This document shows, in pieces, positions 24,389 to 29,567 of a stretch of DNA of 29,567 nt. A program made the translations under genes and the position numbers. This DNA comes from Gammaproteobacteria bacterium (GTDB taxonomy: Bacteria; Pseudomonadota; Gammaproteobacteria; Cardiobacteriales; Wohlfahrtiimonadaceae): the NCBI GenBank assembly GCA_003864535.1, contig BHEQ01000003.1:1-29567 (forward strand). The letters run 5' to 3'. Position 1 is the stretch's first letter. Every line of letters begins with the position of its first letter. The notes beneath the pieces were generated by a model. It had not been told where the DNA came from. It saw only the letters and a program-made list of their open reading frames with translations, and did not search any database.

Positions 24389-26365
24389 ATGAATATATCA
24401 AATAAATCAACTATTAACTTAACTACAGCGCAAGCTTTAATTAAGTTCTTAGATCAACAATATATAAGTGTTGATGGCACTGAAATTAAATTTATCAAAG
24501 GAGTATTTGCTATTTTCGGGCACGGTAACGTACTTGGAATAGGACAGGCTTTAGAAGAAGATGCGGGAGATTTAATCTTGCATCAAGGGCGCAATGAGCA
24601 AGGTATGGCACTTGCAGCAATGGGCTTTGCCAAGCAAAACTTGCGCCGCCAAATTTATGCTTGCAGCGCATCTGTAGGGCCTGGATCGACTAATATGGTG
24701 ACCGCTGCCGCTGCGGCATCTGCCAATCGCATCCCTTTATTGCTATTACCTGCGGATGTTTATGCTTGTCGTCAACCTGATCCTGTTTTACAGCAATGTG
24801 AGCAAACTTACGATGCGAGTATAAGCGCAAATGATGCTTTTCGCGCGGTAAGCCGTTATTGGGATAGAATCTCACGCCCGCAGCAGCTAATGAGTAGCTT
24901 ATTACATGCAATGCGCGTACTTACAAGCCCAGCTGATACGGGCGCGGTAACTTTAGCATTGCCTCAAGATGTCCAAGCTGAAGTTTATGCATATCCTGTA
25001 AGTTTTTTTAAGAAAAGAGTGCATAGAATTGAGCGGACTCTACCAACGCAAGATATGCTACTTGATGCGCTTCGAGTTATGTTAGCAAAATCCAAGCCAT
25101 TGATTATTTGTGGAGGAGGGGCGAAATATTCTGGAGCTGGCGCGGCATTAGAGGCTTTTGCAGAGCGTTTTAATATCCCAATAACTGAAACTCAAGCAGG
25201 CAAGAGTACGCTCCTTTCAGAACATCCTTTAAATTTAGGTGGAATTGGCGTAACAGGATCTTTAGCTGCGAATATGCTTGCAAAAGAGGCTGATTTAATC
25301 ATTGGAATTGGCACACGTTACACTGATTTCACCACGGGATCAAAAGGCTTATTTAAAGATGATGCCAAATTTTTAAATATTAATATTGCAGCATTTGATG
25401 CTGGCAAAATGGAAGGCATCCAAGTCGTGGCGGATGCTAAAATAACTCTAGAGTATTTGCTCGATAAGTTAATTGCTATAGATTATGAGAAAAAAATAAA
25501 CTCTCAAATAAACGCTCAGTGGCGTGATGAGATAATCAAAGCAAAAGCGGCACAAGCTAATGAATTAAAACGTATTTGGAATGTTGATTATACAGATGCG
25601 AGTTTTGTTCCTGAAATCAACGATGCTCTTGATCAACAAGCTGTTTTTGCAGAATTTATAAAACTCACTCAATCTTGTTTAACCCAAAGTACAGTTTTAG
25701 GTGTTTTAAATGAGCACTTGGGCGAGAATGACATTATTGTTGGAGCTTCTGGCAGTTTACCTGGAGATTTACAACGCGCTTGGTGCTCTAAAGCTTACAA
25801 TAGCTATCATCTTGAATATGGATATTCTTGCATGGGTTATGAGGTTAACGCAGGACTTGGAGTAAAGCTTGCTGAACCTAATAAGGATGTTTTTGTTTTA
25901 GTTGGTGATGGTGCGTATATGATGGCGCATTCAGAGTTAGTCACATCTATCCAAGAGCGTGCAAAAATCAATATTATTTTGTTTGATAATATGACAAATG
26001 GCTGTATTAATAATCTGCAAATAGGCAATGGCATGAGCAGTTTTGGCACAGAATTTCGTTTTAGAGATCCACAAACAATGCAATTAGATGGCGGATTTAT
26101 TCCGATAGATTTTGCGATGAACGCGGCATCTTATGGTTGTAAAACTTATCGTGTAACTACTTTAGATGAGTTGCACAATGCGCTTGCAGATGCACGCACG
26201 CAAAAGGTATCAACCCTAATTGATATTAAAGTCCTACCTAAAACCATGCTAGATGGATACTTATCTTGGTGGCGCGTTGGTTTAGCTAATATTTCAAAAA
26301 AAGAAAGTATTACCGCAGCTGCACGTAAATTGCGCTTAGAGATAGAACAAGCAAGGGCTTATTGA
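24389..26365 (+). CDS. iolD: 3D-(3,5/4)-trihydroxycyclohexane-1,2-dione hydrolase
   Basis: A thiamine-diphosphate enzyme that opens the ring of the IolE product to give 5-deoxy-D-glucuronate. It shows the AHAS-like three-domain pattern: N-terminal PYR domain with GHGNVLGIGQAL and the ThDP-activating glutamate in HQGRNEQGMALAAMGFA (E70), central domain with PLIICGGGAKYSGA, and C-terminal PP domain with the ThDP signature VGDGAYMMAHSE ... FDNMTNGCINN (about 505-540). The start is placed at the second ATG (24389), which has GAGG nine bases upstream; the first (24374), five codons earlier and three bases after the iolC stop, has no such site. 658 aa. Confidence 0.94.
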   Translation: MNISNKSTINLTTAQALIKFLDQQYISVDGTEIKFIKGVFAIFGHGNVLGIGQALEEDAGDLILHQGRNEQGMALAAMGFAKQNLRRQIYACSASVGPGSTNMVTAAAAASANRIPLLLLPADVYACRQPDPVLQQCEQTYDASISANDAFRAVSRYWDRISRPQQLMSSLLHAMRVLTSPADTGAVTLALPQDVQAEVYAYPVSFFKKRVHRIERTLPTQDMLLDALRVMLAKSKPLIICGGGAKYSGAGAALEAFAERFNIPITETQAGKSTLLSEHPLNLGGIGVTGSLAANMLAKEADLIIGIGTRYTDFTTGSKGLFKDDAKFLNINIAAFDAGKMEGIQVVADAKITLEYLLDKLIAIDYEKKINSQINAQWRDEIIKAKAAQANELKRIWNVDYTDASFVPEINDALDQQAVFAEFIKLTQSCLTQSTVLGVLNEHLGENDIIVGASGSLPGDLQRAWCSKAYNSYHLEYGYSCMGYEVNAGLGVKLAEPNKDVFVLVGDGAYMMAHSELVTSIQERAKINIILFDNMTNGCINNLQIGNGMSSFGTEFRFRDPQTMQLDGGFIPIDFAMNAASYGCKTYRVTTLDELHNALADARTQKVSTLIDIKVLPKTMLDGYLSWWRVGLANISKKESITAAARKLRLEIEQARAY

Positions 26366-26370
26366 CATTA

Positions 26371-26436
26371 AATTACTCAGCAGCTATAAAAACCACCCCC
26401 TCCCAACCTCCCCCTTCACAAGGGGAGGAGCAAGTC
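26371..26436 (-). repeat. 66-bp repeat, copy 2 (inverted relative to copy 1)
   Basis: Its reverse complement aligns without gaps to 15692-15757; the first 41 positions agree at 38. Contains the hairpin CCCCTT-CAC-AAGGGG (26411-26425). It makes up the left part of the 174-bp element and begins five bases after the iolD stop. Confidence 0.75.
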
Positions 26437-26547
26437 CCCCTGCCAAGGGGGATTTATGGGGGGGAGGTTATAGTTAAATGGAGCATTTGAAGTCATCATT
26501 ATTGAATATGTAGTCTATAAAAATAAATATGCTAAAGCTGCTGAGTA
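26374..26547. mobile_element. MITE-like element with 12-bp terminal inverted repeats
   Basis: TACTCAGCAGCT at 26374-26385 is perfectly inverted as AGCTGCTGAGTA at 26536-26547, enclosing 174 bp without an open frame. The left end belongs to the 66-bp repeat also found at 15692-15757, whose outer edge keeps ten of the twelve TIR bases. No clear target-site duplication is visible. Miniature transposable element or large hairpin repeat; the transposase, if any, is elsewhere. Confidence 0.5.
26435..26455 (+). terminator. Possible intrinsic terminator downstream of iolD
   Basis: TCCCCCT, loop GCCA, AGGGGGA, then TTT. The stem is strong but the T-run is only three bases, so termination is likely partial at best. 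It lies inside the repeat element between iolD and iolE. Confidence 0.35.
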
Positions 26548-26557
26548 GATACATATG

Positions 26558-26630
26558 CCCCTCCACGGAGGAGCTTAAAAAATTCCCCTCCGTGGAGGGG
26601 TGGCAGGCATAGCCTGACGGGGTGGTGGCT
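26558..26630. repeat. GC-rich REP-like hairpin repeat before iolE
   Basis: CCCCTCCACGGAGG (26558-26571) pairs with CCTCCGTGGAGGGG (26587-26600); the second half is also self-complementary (CCCCTCC-GT-GGAGGGG, 26585-26600). After it CAGGC-ATA-GCCTG (26604-26616) and GGGGTGGTGG follow. The CCCCTCC/GGAGGGGTGG pattern is typical of dispersed intergenic repeats. The remaining 74 bp up to iolE (26631-26704) are AT-rich with no recognised promoter. Together with the two preceding repeats this accounts for most of the 339-bp iolD-iolE gap. Confidence 0.65.
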
Positions 26631-26704
26631 TATATTAAATTAAATTAACTTAATTGCGTTATAGGTTTTGAGGGAATCAATTATTTTTTAAATGGAGAAA
26701 ACAA

Positions 26705-27616
26705 ATGGACAAAAATAAAATAAAATTAGCAATCGCGCCAATTGGTTGGACGAATGATGATCTACCTGATTTAGGTAAAGAAAATACTTTTGAGCAGTGT
26801 ATTAGTGAAATGGCACTAGCAGGCTTTGTTGGGAGCGAGGTTGGGAGTAAATATCCGCGTGATGTGAATATTTTAAAACCAATGCTAAAAATGCGCGGTT
26901 TACAAATATGTAATGCGTGGTTTAGTACTTTTTTTGTAGATGGTCTTAATAATCAATCTATTCATGATAAAAATATTCAGGATTTTATCGAGCACATGAA
27001 CTTTTTAAAAGATCTGGGCGCAAAAGTTATTGGGTGTTCAGAACAAAGCTTAAGCATTCAAGGAACAGCAAAATCTATTTTTGAGGAAAAGCCTACTTTC
27101 AATGATGAACAATGGCTTGCGCTGATAAATGGTTATAATCAGATTGCTGATATTGCAAGTCAAAATGGAATGCAAGTATGTTTGCATCATCATATGGGAA
27201 CAGGAATTCAAACAAGCCAAGAAATTGATAGATTTATGCAAGGTGTGCAGGCTGATGTTTATCTTTTATATGATACTGGGCATGCGTATTATTCTGAAGG
27301 TACACAAGCGCAGATGCTTGATATTTTAAGGAAATATATTAAGCGGATTAATCATATTCACTTAAAAGATGTGCGCGATCATATTGTTAATGAAGTTAAA
27401 ATCAATCATTTAAGCTTTTTAGATGGCGTTAAAAAAGGTACATTTACCGTACCTGGAGATGGGGTGATTGATTTTGCTCCTGTTTTTAAAATCATAGATG
27501 AGGCAGGATATCAAGGCTGGATGGTGGTTGAAGCTGAGCAAGACCCAGCTCTAGCTAATCCTTTTGAATATGCGCAAAAAGCACGCGCATATATTCAAAA
27601 AATGACAAATATCTAG
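26705..27616 (+). CDS. iolE: Myo-inosose-2 dehydratase
   Basis: Dehydrates 2-keto-myo-inositol to 3D-(3,5/4)-trihydroxycyclohexane-1,2-dione, the IolD substrate. Xylose-isomerase/AP-endonuclease-2-like TIM barrel: opens IAPIGWTNDDLPDLG (9-23), then GFVGSEVGSKYP, VCLHHHMGTGIQT with likely metal/substrate histidines, YLLYDTGHAYYSEG and HIHLKDVR, ending GWMVVEAEQDPA. 303 aa is typical. Separated from iolD by 339 bp of repeats, so it may need its own promoter. A TGGAG site precedes the ATG. Its stop overlaps that of the convergent rhlE in the palindrome CTAG. Confidence 0.94.
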   Translation: MDKNKIKLAIAPIGWTNDDLPDLGKENTFEQCISEMALAGFVGSEVGSKYPRDVNILKPMLKMRGLQICNAWFSTFFVDGLNNQSIHDKNIQDFIEHMNFLKDLGAKVIGCSEQSLSIQGTAKSIFEEKPTFNDEQWLALINGYNQIADIASQNGMQVCLHHHMGTGIQTSQEIDRFMQGVQADVYLLYDTGHAYYSEGTQAQMLDILRKYIKRINHIHLKDVRDHIVNEVKINHLSFLDGVKKGTFTVPGDGVIDFAPVFKIIDEAGYQGWMVVEAEQDPALANPFEYAQKARAYIQKMTNI

Positions 27617-28923
27617 CGCCGATTACGATTGGGACTAGGCTTTCTTGCAGCGGCTGACGCAGGTTTTGGCTTGCGCGCGCCGCCATTCATCGTCATGCGT
27701 CCCATAATTATTGGCTCTGGAGTCTCATTTGGATCTGGCTCAAAGCCTTTGATTACTTCTTTGGGTATTTTTGTTTTGATTAATTTTTCGATATTGCGTA
27801 GAAACATATCTTCATCTAAACACACCAAAGATACCGCCTGTCCTTGTGATCCTGCGCGGCCGGTACGCCCGATTCTATGCACATAATCTTCAGGGACATT
27901 TGGCAGCTCATAATTTACCACATATGGAAGTTGATCAATATCAATCCCACGCGCGGCAATATCTGTGGCGCATAAAACGGTAAGCGTGCCTGTTTTAAAT
28001 TCTTCTAAAGCTTTAGTTCTTGCCGTTTGGCTTTTATTGCCATGAATTGCCATAGCACTGATTTTAGCATCAAGTAGATGTTCAACTAATTTATTTGCAC
28101 CATGTTTTGTCCGCATAAATACAAGAACTTGCTGCCATTTTTCAGATTTTATCAGATGAATTAATAAATTACGTTTTTTTGAACGCGCCACAGGATGAAC
28201 AATCTGGCTGATTGTCTCTGCGGTGCGATTAGGTCGTGCTACTTCAACTATTTTGGGTGAGTTTAATAATCTGCCTGCGAGAGTTTTAATTTCATCAGAA
28301 AAAGTTGCGGAAAATAATAAACTTTGTTTGCGCTTAGGTAAAATCGCCAAGACTTTTTTAATATCGTGAATAAAGCCCATATCGAGCATTCTATCTGCTT
28401 CATCGAGGACAAAAATCTCAACATGACGCAAATCTAAAACGCCTTGCCCAACTAAATCTAATAAGCGTCCAGGGGTTGCAACTAGAATATCTACACCTTT
28501 TTTGAGCCGACTAATTTGTGGCGACATACCGACACCACCAAAAATAACCATTGAACTTAAGCCCATATATTTGCCATATAAACGCACTGACTCTTCAACT
28601 TGCGCTGCAAGCTCACGCGTTGGAGTAAGGACAAGAGCGCGCACCGCAATCCCACCTTGGGCACTTCTTGCTCTAGGAAGTTTGGCTAATAATTGGAGCA
28701 TCGGCAAGGTGAAGCCTGCGGTTTTACCTGTGCCTGTTTGTGCGCCAGCTAATAAGTCACCACCTTCTAAAACAATAGGAATAGCCTGTATTTGGATAGG
28801 TGTTGGGATGGTATAACCTTGTTCATGAACAGCTTGAACTAATTTTTCTGAAAGCCCTAGTGATTCAAAAGAAAAAATAGTGCTGTTTGATTTTGATTCA
28901 GATGGTAATTCTTTTAATGACAT
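27613..28923 (-). CDS. rhlE: DEAD-box RNA helicase, RhlE-like
   Basis: An ATP-dependent RNA helicase that acts in ribosome assembly and RNA turnover. From the ATG at 28923 (436 aa; a TTG four codons earlier is the alternative) it has the Q motif FESLGLSEKL ... YTIPTPIQIQAIP, motif I AQTGTGKT (61-68), Ia PTRELA (101-106), II DEAD (174-177), III SAT (205-207), V ATDIAARGID and VI HRIGRTGRAG. The C-terminus is a basic, low-complexity RNA-binding tail (GGARKPKPASAAARKPSPNRNRR region). E. coli RhlE has 454 aa; SrmB and DeaD are alternatives but DeaD is much longer. Neither start has a strong ribosome-binding site. Confidence 0.92.
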   Translation of the reverse strand: MSLKELPSESKSNSTIFSFESLGLSEKLVQAVHEQGYTIPTPIQIQAIPIVLEGGDLLAGAQTGTGKTAGFTLPMLQLLAKLPRARSAQGGIAVRALVLTPTRELAAQVEESVRLYGKYMGLSSMVIFGGVGMSPQISRLKKGVDILVATPGRLLDLVGQGVLDLRHVEIFVLDEADRMLDMGFIHDIKKVLAILPKRKQSLLFSATFSDEIKTLAGRLLNSPKIVEVARPNRTAETISQIVHPVARSKKRNLLIHLIKSEKWQQVLVFMRTKHGANKLVEHLLDAKISAMAIHGNKSQTARTKALEEFKTGTLTVLCATDIAARGIDIDQLPYVVNYELPNVPEDYVHRIGRTGRAGSQGQAVSLVCLDEDMFLRNIEKLIKTKIPKEVIKGFEPDPNETPEPIIMGRMTMNGGARKPKPASAAARKPSPNRNRR

Positions 28924-29285
28924 ATTTAATAACAACTTTTTATGGTGAATAAAACAAAATATATACCTAAATTAATGCTTAAACTAAACTAAACTAAGTA
29001 AGGACACTAGATAAGGCTATGATACTTAGATGACGATCTTTATTAAATTGCATCTAAGTGTCATATGATATATTTATCTGATCATTAAGTATATTTATCA
29101 ATTATCAGAACACGCAAACGCTATATTTAATACAAAACTATTTATTTATATTTAAGGGCTAATAATAGCCATAAAATCAACATAATCAGTGCAGTAAATC
29201 ATAATAAGATGATTGCTAAAAATAGTGCATCGAAACAATAGTTGACATCATAAATTGATGCCCCCACTTATTATAAAATCTCTAC
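28924..29285. other. Intergenic stretch upstream of rhlE, no gene seen
   Basis: About 360 bp of AT-rich DNA without a credible reading frame. It holds three AAACT units (28981-28995), a long stem-loop (29018-29065), a small GGCTA/TAGCC hairpin (29157-29170) and CATCA/TGATG (29246-29260). It presumably carries the rhlE promoter and leader; I could not fix the promoter. Confidence 0.6.
29018..29065. promoter_or_regulatory. 15-bp stem-loop upstream of rhlE
   Basis: TATGATACTTAGATG (29018-29032) and CATCTAAGTGTCATA (29051-29065) are inverted repeats with 14 of 15 pairs matching; the exception is a T/G pair that becomes a U-G wobble in a plus-strand RNA. The loop is 18 nt. No T-run follows on either side. 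It lies about 95-140 bp before the rhlE ATG on the coding side and may be a structured leader or a protein-binding site. Confidence 0.5.
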
Positions 29286-29477
29286 TCATCCCCAAGGATC
29301 AATCCACGCCTAAAACCGTATGATTTTCCTGCCATTTTGCGCGGTTTGATAATACAAAATACGCGTATGATTAAGGTTATCCACCGCATGAGATTGATAG
29401 ATTTGCGCAAGCGGCTCATAACTTCCATCTGCATTTTGTTGATCACTGTTAATCTTTGGGTTTATTTTGTTAGAGGA
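29286..29477 (-). pseudogene. Decayed Rhs-like core fragment
   Basis: Read on the minus strand in one frame this stretch gives DGSYEPLAQIYQ, then TRILYYQTAQNG, a stop at 29310-29312, and AWIDPWG followed by a stop. YEPLAQI plus YYQT resemble the late core of Rhs proteins (usually followed by DHLGTPQELT), and the W-x-DPWG block marks the end of Rhs cores, where the variable toxin tip begins. The intervening core (HLGTPQ, RYYDP, GRFISPDPIGL) is missing, so this looks like an internally deleted remnant or displaced orphan module. The call rests on short motifs. Confidence 0.5.
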
Positions 29478-29567
29478 TTAGGACACTGCACTAATAAAAC
29501 TGTATTGAGCACCTATAAATTCGTATTTCATCCAAAATCCTGATTCTTTACTAAATCCCTGTAATAT
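29478..29567 (-). CDS. C-terminal end of an unidentified gene, cut by the window edge
   Basis: An open minus-strand frame enters from the right edge and ends at TAA (29478-29480). The visible 29 residues include GFWMKYEFIGAQYSF and end SFISAVS. I do not recognise it. Because the next sequence in the same frame is an Rhs-like fragment, it may be an immunity protein or a toxin tip of an Rhs locus; this is inference from position only. It could also be chance. Confidence 0.35.
   Translation of the reverse strand: MLQGFSKESGFWMKYEFIGAQYSFISAVS

Noticed and set aside
28502..28816. Plus-strand 104-residue frame over rhlE
   Set aside because: Shadow of the helicase motifs on the opposite strand.
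29157..29170. tRNA or terminator in the rhlE upstream gap
   Set aside because: Only a 5-bp GGCTA/TAGCC stem, with no cloverleaf and no T-run.
29506..29518. Third copy of the CATCTATAAATT repeat end
   Set aside because: GCACCTATAAATT differs by one base, has no partner arm, and lies in an open frame; probably chance.
29337..29543. Plus-strand 68-residue open frame near the right edge
   Set aside because: No recognisable pattern or good ribosome-binding site; it is antisense to the better supported Rhs-like minus-strand fragment.

Overview
The window comes from the chromosome of an AT-rich gammaproteobacterium. ZipA, a protein known from Gammaproteobacteria, is encoded next to LigA, and EpmA, YgiM, RnhA, DnaQ and RhlE all resemble their enterobacterial/pasteurellal versions. 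The order of the tetronate genes recalls the E. coli ygb and Haemophilus influenzae HI1009-HI1015 clusters. I cannot place the organism more finely; host-associated groups such as Orbales, Pasteurellales or Cardiobacteriales would fit the low GC and the carbohydrate-acid/inositol diet. No phage, CRISPR array, rRNA or tRNA was recognised.

Region 1 (1-8040), housekeeping: rnhA (5' end cut by the window edge), dnaQ, ygiM-like SH3/anchor gene, epmA, convergent yggS, zipA, ligA, then an Rpn/PD-(D/E)XK nuclease of the transposase-like family. A hairpin-forming repeat appears to have supplied the stop codon of dnaQ.

Region 2 (8041-15757), four-carbon sugar-acid catabolism: ltnD-otnK-otnC-otnI-DeoR regulator, then denD and a GntP-family permease. 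L-threonate (LtnD) and D-erythronate (DenD) are both oxidised to 2-oxo-tetronate, isomerised by OtnI, phosphorylated by OtnK and decarboxylated by OtnC to dihydroxyacetone phosphate. The denD-gntP gap carries an AT-rich hairpin, a second copy of the dnaQ-type repeat and an array of three tandem perfect 13-bp palindromes.

Region 3 (15890-18721): one large gene for a RelE/ParE-like domain fused to a UvrD/Rep-type SF1 helicase and an ankyrin-like tail. This is the least explained gene in the window and the best candidate for an undescribed system.

Region 4 (18734-27616), myo-inositol catabolism: a divergent RpiR-type regulator with two tandem GAA-N6-TTC boxes in its promoter gap, then iolB, iolA, iolC (fused to a DUF2090 aldolase-like domain), iolD and iolE. 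No iolG dehydrogenase or inositol transporter is present. The iolD-iolE gap (339 bp) is packed with repeats, including a 174-bp element with 12-bp terminal inverted repeats. One end of it matches, in opposite orientation, a 66-bp repeat in front of the helicase gene.

Region 5 (27613-29567): rhlE on the minus strand, a non-coding stretch with a long stem-loop, then a decayed Rhs-like core fragment and the C-terminal end of another minus-strand gene running off the right edge.
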